Source: Corynebacterium felinum
GTDB taxonomy: Bacteria; Actinomycetota; Actinomycetes; Mycobacteriales; Mycobacteriaceae
DNA length: 64,000 bases
NCBI RefSeq assembly: GCF_030408755.1
Contig: NZ_CP047209.1
Location: forward strand, 1,922,001 to 1,986,000
Direction: 5' to 3'
The position numbers and the translations under genes were made by a program. Shown one piece after another: positions 1 through 8,917 of the stretch (positions are counted from its first letter, which is position 1; each line of letters begins with the position of its first letter). The notes below the pieces were generated by a model, which saw only the letters and a program-made list of their open reading frames with translations, made no database searches and was not told the DNA's origin.

Positions 1-2011
1 TGTCTTCGAGGTTGCCAAAGTATGGTTTCGCCGTCTTATTAATCGCCTCGATGATTTCATCGGCGTGATCGGCGTAGGTGTCGGGGTCAAGCGAGGTAAT
101 CAGGCGGGAGGCGCGGGCGAAATCATTATCGATCTCGTACAAATCTGCCAACAGGTGCGACTGCCCGGAGGTCATTCCGCCCTTCGACTTCAGTCGGCCA
201 ACCCACCCTTCCGGAATACCGGGGGTGTCAACGAGTGCTTGCTTAACCTGATCACTGGTCTTCGCTTCTTTGGCTGCCATGGCCGCAGTTCCGACCAAAA
301 TGCCATCTAAAGGCATCACACGACGGCCGTGCGCCTTGGCCCACTCACCGCTTAAGTATTTTGCGGCTTTCTCAGGGGTACCGATACCGCCACCGACAAC
401 CACCACAACATTATCGCGGGCACGAAGCTTCTTATAGGTGGCCAGCAAAAGATCATCCAAGTCCACCCAGGAGTGGTGTCCACCTGCATGCCCATCCTCA
501 ATCTGAATCACGATATCAGTCTCAGGATGCGCATCGGCGATAGCGAGCACGCTTTCAATCTGCGCCACGGTACCTGGTTTGAACGCAATGAAGGGGAAAC
601 CATCGGCATGCAAATCAGCAATCAACTGACTTGCTTCTTCCAGCTCCGGAATACCGGCGGAAATGGTCACACCATTAATGGCAGCTCCTGCCGCACGAGC
701 CTTGGACACAATCCGCTGCTGCCCAAACTGAAGATTCCACATGTAGCGGTCGAAGAACATGGAGTTAAACTGCGCACTGCGCCCTGGGGCCAGCTGTGCC
801 TGCAGATTCCCATTATTGCGGTTAAACACCTCCTCCGAATACTGGCCACCACCAGCAAGCTCCGCCCAGTGGCCGGCATTGGCTGCCGCTGCAACAATAT
901 CGGCATCCACCGTGGTTGGCGTCATGCCTGCCAGAATGATCGGCGACAAACCAGTCAAACGGCTAAACGCCGTTTCCACCTTCACCTCACCATGAGGCAA
1001 ACGCACCACCTTCGGCGCAAACGCACTGTAATCAACAACCTGTGGCAACTGTGTGCCAGGCGTTGACAAATCATCCCGCAACGCAGGGCTCGATGCATCA
1101 ATGATCACCGCATCGCTGAGCTCCGCAGTCATCGCCCCCAGTGCAGAATCCAAGGAGACGAAATAGTCATGCTCGCCTACTTCCCACACAAAGGGGGTAA
1201 TCAAAATATCTTCAGCGAAACCAGCCGCATCCAACTGCACCCCACAATCAGCCGACCACTGCACAATCTGTGCCACAGCATCCCTATTGCCCTCATGATG
1301 GAAGGCTGCATCCACCCCCAAATCAATGAAATCAACATCTACATGCTCCCCACCCCGAACATGCTGGTCGATAGCCGCATTGTGCTTATCCACCGATTCC
1401 TGCACCACACGGCGCACCTTCGCCAACTCCACAGCAGCACCGGAATACACCGCACGCCGCGGACTATTCGTCACCGCCGGAACACCCGGCAACAATTCAA
1501 CAGGAACACCCTTGACCGCCACCATGCGACCAAAACGCGCCTGCGAAGTACCCGCCCCCAACAGCAACGCAAACGCAACACAATCAACCAACACCTCATT
1601 ATCCGCCCACGGGCGCTCATCAACATGGCGTGCAGCAAACACCCCCAAAATCCCCTGCGAATGCCCATAGCCAACAAACTCCCCCAAACCCAGCTGCTTC
1701 AACTGCGCCACCGCTGCAATCTGGCCCAACACAATACCCGGAACGCTGACGGCCGGTTCGCCATCAAGCGCATGCGCTGAAGTATCACCGGCAATGATCT
1801 CAAGCAATCGTGCGTGCGCGCCGGGCACGATTTGTGCGAGTTCTCGTGCACAGGGCGCGGTTTTGTGCTGTGCTTTTTCAAGCAGTGTGATCAGCTGCTC
1901 GTTCATGAATGGGTCTGTGTTGAAAGCTGCGAGGTTTGTTTTCCAGTCGGATGCTTGTCCGCCAAAGAGCAGGCCGGGGTTTTCCAATGTGTGCAGCGGG
2001 GAGAGATTCAT
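1..2011 (-). CDS. fas: Type I fatty acid synthase, N-terminal part (partial, runs off left edge)
   Basis: The open frame runs from ATG at 2011 to the window edge, about 670 codons without a stop. The N-terminal third carries an acyl/acetyl-transferase-like domain with the nucleophile elbow GYGHSQGILG. From about residue 390 follows an FMN-type enoyl reductase domain of the nitropropane-dioxygenase fold (SPIILAGMTPTTVDADIV; later EDGHAGGHHSW and VVVVGGGIGTPE). This AT-ER order is that of bacterial type I FAS, a cytosolic megasynthase of about 3000 residues making palmitate and oleate for membranes and mycolic acids. The start is set by GAAGGA 8 nt upstream and by a TATAAT box just before it. 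It is transcribed alone, away from rlmN. Family assignment is secure; whether it is fasA or fasB cannot be told from this fragment. Confidence 0.93.
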   Translation of the reverse strand, partial: MNLSPLHTLENPGLLFGGQASDWKTNLAAFNTDPFMNEQLITLLEKAQHKTAPCARELAQIVPGAHARLLEIIAGDTSAHALDGEPAVSVPGIVLGQIAAVAQLKQLGLGEFVGYGHSQGILGVFAARHVDERPWADNEVLVDCVAFALLLGAGTSQARFGRMVAVKGVPVELLPGVPAVTNSPRRAVYSGAAVELAKVRRVVQESVDKHNAAIDQHVRGGEHVDVDFIDLGVDAAFHHEGNRDAVAQIVQWSADCGVQLDAAGFAEDILITPFVWEVGEHDYFVSLDSALGAMTAELSDAVIIDASSPALRDDLSTPGTQLPQVVDYSAFAPKVVRLPHGEVKVETAFSRLTGLSPIILAGMTPTTVDADIVAAAANAGHWAELAGGGQYSEEVFNRNNGNLQAQLAPGRSAQFNSMFFDRYMWNLQFGQQRIVSKARAAGAAINGVTISAGIPELEEASQLIADLHADGFPFIAFKPGTVAQIESVLAIADAHPETDIVIQIEDGHAGGHHSWVDLDDLLLATYKKLRARDNVVVVVGGGIGTPEKAAKYLSGEWAKAHGRRVMPLDGILVGTAAMAAKEAKTSDQVKQALVDTPGIPEGWVGRLKSKGGMTSGQSHLLADLYEIDNDFARASRLITSLDPDTYADHADEIIEAINKTAKPYFGNLED

Positions 2012-2042
2012 ACCATTTCCTTCATAGAAAGTTAGGCTAGGG

Positions 2043-2107
2043 ATTATATTTTGGGACAAAAAGCAACTGCCCCACTACGCCAGCGTAGGTTACGAAAGCG
2101 TAGGTTT
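2043..2107 (-). promoter_or_regulatory. fas promoter with direct-repeat candidate operator
   Basis: On the minus strand a perfect TATAAT lies at 2048-2043, about 31 nt before the fas ATG, giving a short leader. No good -35 hexamer is seen. Upstream, the 9-mer AACCTACGC occurs twice, at 2107-2099 and 2091-2083, exactly 16 bp apart. A spaced direct repeat over the -35 region is a candidate operator. The regulator (a FasR-type protein would be expected) is inference. Confidence 0.5.
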
Positions 2108-2360
2108 AAAGGGTTTTGGATTAAAAAGTTTTTTCTCACACCCATAAGCATTTCCGCCATTCCCACCAAAAATTCCCCTCACGCTGCAGAAACATCGCCC
2201 TTGGCGGCAAAATCGCAAAGAATTTCTGACATCTGAAGCTCCTTGCTTTTCCCACCCCCATACCCCTCATCTTTCACCCCTCGCGCATTCTGCTCAGCTC
2301 AAAGCAACCCACCCCACCTCCTCCCGCTTCAGCCTCCACACTCCCCTCACACCAACCCCC

Positions 2361-2420
2361 ACTCGACCTTTCCACCGCCAACGCACACCATACCCACCCC
2401 TTCATACCAAAAGGTCGAGC
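2361..2420. repeat. 60-bp inverted-end element, copy 1 (interior family alpha)
   Basis: Begins ACTCGACCTTTCC and ends CCAAAAGGTCGAGC, exactly 60 bp. The interior is nearly identical to copy 2 (two differences in about 38 bp). Followed by AACCC, part of a flank shared with several other copies. Confidence 0.85.
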
Positions 2421-2488
2421 AACCCCCGCCAGCGATGCACACACCAACACTCTCCCACCTCTCACCAACCCCAAGCCCCACGCACCCA

Positions 2489-2548
2489 ACTCGACCTTTC
2501 CACCGCCAACGCACGCCAGACCCACCCCTTCATACCAAAAGGTCGAGT
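2489..2548. repeat. 60-bp inverted-end element, copy 2 (alpha)
   Basis: Begins ACTCGACCTTTCC and ends CCAAAAGGTCGAGT, exactly 60 bp, with a perfect 11-bp terminal inverted repeat. It starts 128 bp after the start of copy 1. Confidence 0.85.
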
Positions 2549-2556
2549 AGCCTATG

Positions 2557-2575
2557 GGCGGTTAGCCTAAATTAG
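2557..2575. promoter_or_regulatory. Possible DtxR-like box
   Basis: The core GGTTAGCCTAA matches 11 consecutive positions of the DtxR consensus TTAGGTTAGCCTAACCTAA; overall 13 of 19 match. It lies about 550 bp from the fas start and near the 3' end of rlmN, so no obvious target promoter is present. It may be chance. Confidence 0.25.
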
Positions 2576-2634
2576 GCCGGAATGCGCCTCGACTGGTCGT
2601 CGAACTTGCAAAAAAAATTTCATGGCCCATGCGT

Positions 2635-2674
2635 AAACCCCCTCGCCACACAATAAAACTGTGATGAGGGGGTT
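2635..2674 (-). terminator. rlmN terminator
   Basis: AACCCCCTC at 2636 pairs with GAGGGGGTT at 2666-2674, with extra CACA/TGTG pairing inside. It lies about 65 bp past the rlmN stop, with a short T run on the minus strand. Confidence 0.7.
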
Positions 2675-2737
2675 GGTTACACTTACACCCACCAATGCTG
2701 GAATTGGCCAGAATCGGCAAAGTAAAATTGTTGCGCT

Positions 2738-3835
2738 TTAACGCTCCTCGGCCGCAAGCTGACCACAGGCTGCAGCAATTTCTTGACCCTTGGTATCACG
2801 CACAGTACAAGTCACGCCCTGGGCGATCACGCGGCGAACAAACTCGTCTTGCTGCGCCTTCGGGGAAGCATCCCACTTCGAACCCGGGGTCGGGTTCAAA
2901 GGAATCAGATTCACATGAGCCTTAGAACCTAAAGCCTTGCGCAGCTTCTTGCCCAACATATCGGCACGCCAACCTTGATCGTTCACATCACGAATAAGAG
3001 CGTATTCAATCGAGACACGACGGGAGGAACGATCCGCATAATAAGCGGCGGCGTCCAAAACTTCCTCCACCGACCAGCGGTTATTCACCGGCACAAGGGT
3101 ATCGCGCAGCTCATCATCGGGAGTATGCAAACTCACCGCGAGGGTCACCGACATATCTTCATCCGCAAGCTTGCGAATCGCTGGTGCCAAACCCACCGTG
3201 GAAACGGTGACGTTACGCTGCGAAATCCCAAAACCTTCCGGCACCGGCTGGGTAATTTGGCGCACCGCCGACACCACACGCTTATAGTTAGCCAAAGGTT
3301 CGCCCATACCCATGAACACAATATTGGACAAACGCCCACCTTCCGCATCCATCGTGGCCGCGGCGGCACGCACCTGATCCACAATTTCGCCGGTCGAAAG
3401 GTTACGGTCCAAACCGCCCTGGCCAGTAGCGCAGAATGGGCAAGCCATACCGCAACCCGCCTGAGAAGAAATGCACAAAGTTGCGCGGTTGGGGTAGCGC
3501 ATCAAAACGGACTCCAGTAATGTGCCGTCGTGAAGCTTCCACAGTGTTTTCTGCGTCTCCCCATCATCAGCTTCCACCTGACGCACCGGCTCCATCAAAG
3601 TAGGAAACAGTGCGTCTGCTACCTTCTCACGTGCCGCTGCTGGCAGGTCAGTCATGGTGCGCGGGTCAGCCTCCATGCGACCGTAATAGTGCTTCGCCAA
3701 CTGGTTGACACGGAACTTGGGCAGGCCAAGTTCGGCAACAGCCGCGATACGTTCGTCGTGACTCAAATCAGCAAAGTGCTTCGGTGGCATACTCCGGCGC
3801 GGAGTAGAAAAGTTTAAGGGGATGGGTGTAGACAT
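2738..3835 (-). CDS. rlmN: Dual-specificity 23S rRNA/tRNA adenine-C2 methyltransferase RlmN
   Basis: This 365-aa radical-SAM enzyme methylates C2 of A2503 in 23S rRNA and A37 of some tRNAs. The iron-sulfur motif CxxxCxxC is seen as CGMACPFC at about residue 128, followed by the SAM-binding stretch [11 protein letters not shown]. The C-terminal Cys in AAACGQLA (about residue 357) would be the methyl-carrying/resolving Cys. Length is normal for the family. ATG at 3835 is used. The gene is monocistronic, divergent from the LapA-like gene and terminated by the hairpin at 2635-2674. Confidence 0.96.
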   Translation of the reverse strand: MSTPIPLNFSTPRRSMPPKHFADLSHDERIAAVAELGLPKFRVNQLAKHYYGRMEADPRTMTDLPAAAREKVADALFPTLMEPVRQVEADDGETQKTLWKLHDGTLLESVLMRYPNRATLCISSQAGCGMACPFCATGQGGLDRNLSTGEIVDQVRAAAATMDAEGGRLSNIVFMGMGEPLANYKRVVSAVRQITQPVPEGFGISQRNVTVSTVGLAPAIRKLADEDMSVTLAVSLHTPDDELRDTLVPVNNRWSVEEVLDAAAYYADRSSRRVSIEYALIRDVNDQGWRADMLGKKLRKALGSKAHVNLIPLNPTPGSKWDASPKAQQDEFVRRVIAQGVTCTVRDTKGQEIAAACGQLAAEER

Positions 3836-3974
3836 AATCCACTAATCTTGTCATGTTTTGCCACAAAGGTCGATTTCTTTGGGGCGGGAAGTGACAAGCT
3901 CGTTGCACAACAATTTTCTACGATTTTCGCCACTGTGGTTGTATTAGCACCACCATTCAAGTTGAATAGTGTTT

Positions 3975-4391
3975 ATGCCAGAACGTAACCACAACAATTT
4001 TCAACCCGACACCACTGTAAGCGGCGACCACACCGAACCGCTGCTGGACGATACCTTCGACACTGATTTCAGCGCACCTGCAGCCGAGAACCTGCCCGCC
4101 GTGGCGGAGGACCACGTCGCACCCGCGCCCGCCCCGAAGCCTGCGGTGAAAAGCTCTTTCGCCGGGGGCACGTGGGTTGCGCTTATTATCGGCGCATTGC
4201 TGTTAATTGTGCTGCTTGTGTTTATTCTGCAAAACCAGCAGCCGGTTGATTTAACCCTGTTTGCGTGGAACTTTACATTCCCTGCCGGCGTGGGTTTCTT
4301 GCTTGCTGCCATTTTAGGAGCGCTTATTATGGCCATCGTTGGTGGCGTGCGCATGCTGCAACTGCGCCGCCAGATCAAGAAGGCACACTAA
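3975..4391 (+). CDS. LapA/DUF1049-domain membrane protein
   Basis: About 138 residues. An acidic, proline/alanine-rich cytosolic N-terminus of about 60 residues is followed by two hydrophobic segments (about 65-87 and 98-122) around FILQNQQPVDLTLFAWNFTFP, and a basic tail. That QN-x-V-x-L-x-F-x-W pattern between two helices is the LapA (DUF1049) signature. In Gram-negatives LapA assists LPS assembly; in corynebacteria the role is unknown, so no function is claimed. A GTG at 3969 is in frame two codons upstream of the chosen ATG. No clear ribosome binding site precedes either. A strong terminator follows. Confidence 0.8.
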   Translation: MPERNHNNFQPDTTVSGDHTEPLLDDTFDTDFSAPAAENLPAVAEDHVAPAPAPKPAVKSSFAGGTWVALIIGALLLIVLLVFILQNQQPVDLTLFAWNFTFPAGVGFLLAAILGALIMAIVGGVRMLQLRRQIKKAH

Positions 4392-4408
4392 GCTTTCACG
4401 TTTCTCAC

Positions 4409-4456
4409 CCCCGTTACTCGTTGTTATGCACACAACGCGATGTAGCGGGGGTTTTG
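4409..4456 (+). terminator. Terminator after the LapA-like gene
   Basis: CCCCCGTTAC (4409-4418) pairs with GTAGCGGGGG (4443-4452, one wobble). An inner stem CGTTGT/ACAACG continues the helix, and TTTTG follows. Confidence 0.85.
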
Positions 4457-5069
4457 TCTACTCACAACAAGCGTATCGACGCCGCACTCGCCCCGCCCCG
4501 ATAGTGCAGGTAGTGCGTGCGTACCACACCTGGAACCGCATAGAGCACAGCAAAAATCGTGCGGACTTAAAAATTGCTATTTATTCTCAGTACCTCACCC
4601 GCAACGGTTCATCCTAAGACTTTCACCATCACGCTTTAAGGCACCACCATGCCGTGATGCCACTTCTTTCGTCACTGTTCACAACATGATTGCCGGGAAC
4701 AAAGCCAGCACGATCCACCACAACCATACGATAAAACATTAAGAAAGAAACTTAAAACATTCAGGAAATACCTAAATTGCATGAAGTAAACAACATCTTA
4801 AACAACTCTTAAAACCCCACGGAATCCGCACTTCACCACCCCACACCCCACCCCTAGCTGTCACTTCAACTACAGTCAGCATGGAAACTCCCGTGCACAA
4901 ATACGCCAAAGACACTAGAATTATCATGAGATTAAATACCCATAAATTTCACTAATGGGATATTGCGCACGTACGCGCATGATCTTCAAGCACAACACCT
5001 GCTAGGTCAGTCGCGTTGTGCGCACAATGATTCACCTGAGTTTTGCTACACCAAGGAGGTTGAGCCCCC
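4457..5069. other. Long AT-rich intergenic region
   Basis: About 610 bp without a supportable gene on either strand. It is AT-rich between 4720 and 4820. The last 110 bp contain two alternating GC palindromes, TGCGCACGTACGCGCA (imperfect, 4964-4979) and the perfect TTGTGCGCACAA (5016-5027), and should hold the promoter of the downstream pair. Confidence 0.5.
5016..5027. promoter_or_regulatory. Perfect 12-bp palindrome, candidate operator
   Basis: TTGTGCGCACAA is fully self-complementary and lies 42 bp before the start of the polyproline gene, a typical position for a repressor site. No regulator can be named. Confidence 0.35.
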
Positions 5070-5687
5070 ATGACTTATCCACCACAACCACCTCCCCCAC
5101 CACCTCCTCCGCCGCCACCTCCGCCGCCACCTCCGCCGCCGCCACCTCCTCCACCGCCACCGCCGCCTACTCCACCGCCACCGCCGCCTACTCCACCAAC
5201 CCCTCCTACACCGCCTACTCCACCAACCCCTCCTACCCCACCCCAACCACCAGTGATTACCAATCACCACCACACTCATTTCCACTCGACCCCGCCACTT
5301 TTGGGAGCACTTGACGGCCGTAACGGATCTAAACTCCACGCAGCACACGCCTTCAAACGCGCCATGGGTGACCACGTCTTGGGAAATGACACCGACGTCG
5401 ATGGGCTCTCCACAATCATGCCCAACCCCGCTGCACCCCCAAGCCACGCGCTGCACTACCCAGCCACAGGAACGCACGGAAAACACTCGCTCAGCGAAGC
5501 CCTGCGAGCACTGTTTCTCATGCTGTTTCTCGCCAGCATTCTCAACATCATTATTTGGGCAGGGCTCGCATTCGCAGGCAACGTCATGTATTTTTGGCCA
5601 ATTTGGATCATCATCCCCCTACTCATCGTTTTCGGCCTCAAATACGCCGTGGATAAAAACCGCGCTAAGGACAGCGAGGGAGGCTAA
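5070..5687 (+). CDS. Polyproline-rich 2TM membrane protein
   Basis: Residues 4-60 are almost entirely proline, starting with more than 25 consecutive prolines and then TPP triplets. A His-rich linker follows (NHHHTHFH), then a region resembling a worn DUF1707 module (GALDGRNGSKLHAAHAFK). The C-terminus is a 2TM domain: two helices at about 145-195 around the tight turn GNVMYFWPIW. The 2TM part closely resembles that of the next gene, so the two are probably duplicates. The start has an AAGGAGG site 8 nt upstream. No signal peptide is seen; the proline arm would lie in the cytosol or wall depending on topology. Function unknown. The run would stall ribosomes without EF-P. Confidence 0.75.
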   Translation: MTYPPQPPPPPPPPPPPPPPPPPPPPPPPPPPPTPPPPPPTPPTPPTPPTPPTPPTPPQPPVITNHHHTHFHSTPPLLGALDGRNGSKLHAAHAFKRAMGDHVLGNDTDVDGLSTIMPNPAAPPSHALHYPATGTHGKHSLSEALRALFLMLFLASILNIIIWAGLAFAGNVMYFWPIWIIIPLLIVFGLKYAVDKNRAKDSEGG

Positions 5688-5693
5688 ACAGTG

Positions 5694-6110
5694 ATGGACG
5701 AAACCCAACCCAGCACCTCACATTTCGACGGTCACGCACGCGCAACCGCAACCGCGAAAGAAGCATTCAGCAACGGTTGGATTAGCCTCGATGAACTTGA
5801 CAGGCTCCTCGCCAGCATCAACCAAGCACCCACCCCCGAGCGCGCGTTAGACATTGTCGCACCGCTTAACACCATTGAATGTCGCGTACACCACACTGCA
5901 GGCACCACCGCCAACTCCGGCAACGCACTACGCGTTGCCGCAACCATCCTGTTCTACCTGTGCCTGCTCGCGTTTCTCATCAACGTACTGATCTGGGTGA
6001 TTATCGCGATCACGAACGAAGCACTCTACTTCTGGCCAATCTGGCTGAGCATTCCGCTGTTTATCACTGGCTTTCTCACAATACTCGCCGAAAAAATGAC
6101 CAGAAAATAA
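5694..6110 (+). CDS. DUF1707-type (SHOCT-like) 2TM membrane protein
   Basis: A protein of 138 residues. Residues 10-60 (DGHARATATAKEAFSNGWIS, then LDELDRLLASI and a PERALDIVAPL end) match the DUF1707 module, a short helical hairpin common in actinobacterial membrane proteins. Two membrane helices follow at about 85-130 with the turn NEALYFWPIW, closely matching the upstream protein. It starts 6 bp after the preceding stop, with AGGGAGG upstream; GTG at 5691 is an alternative. The pair is one operon ended by the hairpin at 6135. Role unknown, possibly envelope related. Confidence 0.75.
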   Translation: MDETQPSTSHFDGHARATATAKEAFSNGWISLDELDRLLASINQAPTPERALDIVAPLNTIECRVHHTAGTTANSGNALRVAATILFYLCLLAFLINVLIWVIIAITNEALYFWPIWLSIPLFITGFLTILAEKMTRK

Positions 6111-6134
6111 AACCCCATCATGCCCAAGATTAGG

Positions 6135-6178
6135 AAAAGTCCCTGCCCGCGAAAGTAACCGCGGGCAGGGACTTTCCC
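6135..6178. terminator. Bidirectional terminator between convergent 2TM gene and cdsA
   Basis: A 16-bp perfect stem: AAAGTCCCTGCCCGCG (6136-6151) and its complement (6160-6175) around the loop AAAGTAAC, with A/T-rich ends on both sides. Confidence 0.9.
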
Positions 6179-6183
6179 AACAC

Positions 6184-7053
6184 TTAGGAGGCGATAAAAC
6201 TGAGCACTAGCCAGGTGACCATCGCCGAAGGCAACATTCCATCCAAACGATCCATCACACCACCGTGACCAGGCAGCATCGCCGACATATCCTTAATTCC
6301 TAATTCGCGCTTAAACTGCGACTCCACTAAATCCCCCAACGTCGCACAAATCACCAGACCAAAGCCCAGCAAAATGCCCCACCACCAGTCGTAGCCAAGT
6401 AGAAACTGCACGGTCAAACAACCCGTAGCCACACCGAAAATAACCGAACCGGCAAAACCTTCCCAGCTCTTCTTCGGGCTCACCGCAGGAGCCATCGGAT
6501 GCGAGCCAAACATCACACCCGCAACATAACCACCAGTATCCGAAGCAATCACACACAGCATAAATGTGATGATGAACATCGACCCCTTCACACCATCTTG
6601 GCCTTCAAGCAGCCACATCATCGCTGCAAAACTGCCAAACAGTGGAATCCAGGTCAAAACATACACACCCATGGCAGTATCACGAAGATAATTCTGCGGA
6701 GCAGTATGACGGCCATGATGGAACAACCGAGAAAACATCAAGAGCAACACGGCGGTCACATAACCCGACACAAGCCCTTTCGGGCCGAAAGGCCAACTCA
6801 TCCACAACATCAACTGGCCACCAATGAGCAACCACCAGCGCTGAACAATATAGCCTTTCTCATGCAGGCGCGAAACCACCTCCCACATCGCAAAAAAGAT
6901 CGCAATAGCAACAAGCGGATACCAGCCATGGGGAATCATAAAAATTGCGAGCAGAACTGCGGCCCCTAAACCCAACCCCACCGGAATCGCAACCTTCAAA
7001 TCACGACCAGCAGAATTCTTCGGCTTCGGCAAATGCCGCACTTGTTTACTCAT
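6184..7053 (-). CDS. cdsA: Phosphatidate cytidylyltransferase
   Basis: CdsA makes CDP-diacylglycerol from phosphatidate and CTP, the branch point to phosphatidylglycerol, cardiolipin and phosphatidylinositol. About 289 residues with eight or so hydrophobic segments. The family signature is at the C-terminal side: SDTGGYVAGVMFG, SPKKSWEGFAGS, and near the end KRELGIKDMSAMLPGHGGVMDRLD with the catalytic Asp pair. The start chosen is ATG at 7053 (MSKQVRHLPK), preceded by GGAAAGAGAG; a 13-codon longer frame from 7092 lacks such a site. It follows frr in the usual pyrH-frr-cdsA order but is separated from it by a terminator and 320 bp. Confidence 0.95.
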   Translation of the reverse strand: MSKQVRHLPKPKNSAGRDLKVAIPVGLGLGAAVLLAIFMIPHGWYPLVAIAIFFAMWEVVSRLHEKGYIVQRWWLLIGGQLMLWMSWPFGPKGLVSGYVTAVLLLMFSRLFHHGRHTAPQNYLRDTAMGVYVLTWIPLFGSFAAMMWLLEGQDGVKGSMFIITFMLCVIASDTGGYVAGVMFGSHPMAPAVSPKKSWEGFAGSVIFGVATGCLTVQFLLGYDWWWGILLGFGLVICATLGDLVESQFKRELGIKDMSAMLPGHGGVMDRLDGMLPSAMVTWLVLSFIAS

Positions 7054-7376
7054 GGAAGCTCTCTTTCCAAAGAAGGACACCCCTACCCCCACAGGTCATC
7101 CTTCCACGTCGGCAAACCTTGGCACCAAGCCGGAGCTAACGATACCAACGTTTCCTTCAACAAAGGGGGACTAATGAACAATTCTTCCACTTTACGTCCA
7201 GCAACCTACTACTCGACACCAAACAGAAGAATACTTTTGACAAAACCTCACGCATTGAAAGCAAAAAGCCTGACGGGGAAAAACTTTCGCCATCAGGCTT
7301 TCACCACCACACGACACACACCTACACTAGGTGCCACCGATCGCGCGGCCAACAAGGGAGAAAGCAAACGAGAGGA
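7054..7376. other. cdsA-frr intergenic region
   Basis: No gene is supported. It holds the frr terminator (7263-7302) and presumably the separate cdsA promoter. I see no clear -10/-35 pair. Confidence 0.5.
7263..7302 (-). terminator. frr terminator
   Basis: AAAGCCTGA (7265-7273) pairs with TCAGGCTTT (7293-7301), with further GG/CC pairing inside. On the minus strand the stem is followed by TTTTTGC. Confidence 0.85.
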
Positions 7377-7934
7377 CTACACCTCCATCAACTCAGCTTC
7401 CTTCTTCGACACAACCTCATCAATTGCGGACACATACTTCGCGGTCACCTTATCCAGCTCCTTCTCAGCTGCGGTCACCTCATCCTCACCAGCTTCGCCA
7501 TCCTTCTGGATCTTCTTCAGCTGATCCATACCCTTACGGCGCACGTTACGGATAGCAATCTTGCCGTCCTCACCCTTCGCCTTCGCCAGCTTCACCATTT
7601 CCTTACGGCGCTCCTCAGTCAGCTGAGGAATCGTCACACGCAAAACCTGGCCATCATTCGTCGGGTTCACACCAAGATCAGAATTACGGATAGCGTTCTC
7701 AATCTCATTCATCATCGACTGCTCGTAAGGCTTAATCAGCAACATACGCGCCTCAGGAACCGAAATGGTTGCCATCTGAGTGATCGGGGTAGGAACGCCA
7801 TAGTAGTCAGCGATGACACCGTTGAACATTGCAGGATTCGCGCGACCAGTACGAATATTTACAAGATCATCGCGAGTGCGCTCAACAGAGGTGTTCATGT
7901 GCTCTTCGCACTCAAACAAGACATCATCAATCAT
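7377..7934 (-). CDS. frr: Ribosome recycling factor
   Basis: RRF splits post-termination ribosomes with EF-G. It is 185 residues, the usual length, with the conserved [10 protein letters not shown] segment at about residue 28, [12 protein letters not shown] at about 44, and the C-terminal helix motif [14 protein letters not shown] at about 128. It begins [13 protein letters not shown], preceded by AGAAGGAAC on the minus strand. It lies downstream of pyrH, the standard pairing, and is followed by a terminator. Confidence 0.97.
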   Translation of the reverse strand: MIDDVLFECEEHMNTSVERTRDDLVNIRTGRANPAMFNGVIADYYGVPTPITQMATISVPEARMLLIKPYEQSMMNEIENAIRNSDLGVNPTNDGQVLRVTIPQLTEERRKEMVKLAKAKGEDGKIAIRNVRRKGMDQLKKIQKDGEAGEDEVTAAEKELDKVTAKYVSAIDEVVSKKEAELMEV

Positions 7935-8188
7935 GGTTTGTTCCTTCTAAGAATCGTCGGACCCCTAACACAGGCACCCACAAGGCACCCCGCATCAACA
8001 TGCGAAGGGAAAGTCTACAAACTTCAACAATAACAGCCCGAAGCCAAAAGTAGGCAGTTTGAACCACCCGAAAACTTCCCCCACCACCACTCCACAACAC
8101 CCCGGGCAAAAACAATGCGGCCCGCACCGCAAGGCATCAAGCCCCACCGTGCACGCCGCACCATAAACCACTCACAGGCTAAGAGGCT

Positions 8189-8917
8189 CTACGACTGGAC
8201 CAAAGTGCCAATCTGCTCGCCAGCAACAGCACGGGCAATATTGCCCTCAGTGAGCAAATTGAACACCAAAATAGGCATATTATTATCCATGCACAAGGAG
8301 AACGCAGTAGCGTCAGCAACCTTCAGCCCCTGCTCAATCACCTCACGAGGAGTGATCTCACCAAACAGCTTCGCATCAGGATTCACGCGAGGATCATCGG
8401 AATACACACCATCCACACCCTTAGCCATCAGCAGAACCTCACAATCAATCTCCAATGCACGCTGCGCCGCAGTGGTATCCGTAGAGAAATACGGCATACC
8501 CATACCCGCACCGAAGATCACAACACGGCCCTTATCCAAGTGGCGCTTCGCACGCAAAGGCAAATAAGGCTCAGCAACCTGCGCCATATTAATCGCAGTC
8601 TGCACACGGCAATCAATGCCTTCCTGCTCCAAGAAATCCTGCAAAGCCAAGCAGTTCATCACAGTACCGAGCATGCCCATGTAGTCAGAGCGGTTACGAT
8701 CCATCCCGCGCTCCTGAAGCTGGGCGCCACGGAAGAAGTTACCGCCGCCAATCACCACAGCAACCTCAACACCATCACGGGCAACACTTGCGATTTGGCG
8801 CGCAACATTAGACACAACATCTGGATCAATGCCCACAGCACCCCCGCCGAACATCTCACCTCCAAGCTTCAACATCACTCGCTTGTAACCAGTACGCTTG
8901 GTGCTTTGTTCAGCCAT
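8189..8917 (-). CDS. pyrH: UMP kinase
   Basis: PyrH phosphorylates UMP to UDP. This is an amino-acid-kinase fold protein of 242 residues: [12 protein letters not shown] at the N-terminus (phosphate binding), [11 protein letters not shown], the UMP-binding region [17 protein letters not shown], and [14 protein letters not shown] near the C-terminus. The frame is open 61 codons upstream to 9100, but that extension (Cys/Leu/Arg-rich) does not resemble the family, and [14 protein letters not shown] at 8917 is the expected start. The 254 bp to frr hold nothing I recognise. Confidence 0.96.
   Translation of the reverse strand: MAEQSTKRTGYKRVMLKLGGEMFGGGAVGIDPDVVSNVARQIASVARDGVEVAVVIGGGNFFRGAQLQERGMDRNRSDYMGMLGTVMNCLALQDFLEQEGIDCRVQTAINMAQVAEPYLPLRAKRHLDKGRVVIFGAGMGMPYFSTDTTAAQRALEIDCEVLLMAKGVDGVYSDDPRVNPDAKLFGEITPREVIEQGLKVADATAFSLCMDNNMPILVFNLLTEGNIARAVAGEQIGTLVQS

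Larger units (their letters stand above)
2108..2634. other. Intergenic region holding two 60-bp elements
   Basis: No gene is supported. The plus strand is C-rich and poor in G, so long proline-rich frames are open by composition only. It contains 60-bp elements at 2361-2420 and 2489-2548 and, at 2564-2576, the palindrome GCCTAAATTAGGC. Confidence 0.6.

Noticed and set aside
473..1780. Plus-strand frames opposite fas
   Set aside because: The minus-strand frame is continuous and carries all FAS motifs; the plus frames are shadows.
2243..2575. A 110-codon proline-rich frame upstream of rlmN
   Set aside because: The strand is C-rich and nearly free of G, so stops are rare; the frame runs through both 60-bp elements and has no start signal.
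5046..5486. Gly/Arg/Trp-rich frames opposite the polyproline gene
   Set aside because: They are the complement of the proline codons; the plus-strand frame has the ribosome binding site and the conserved 2TM domain.
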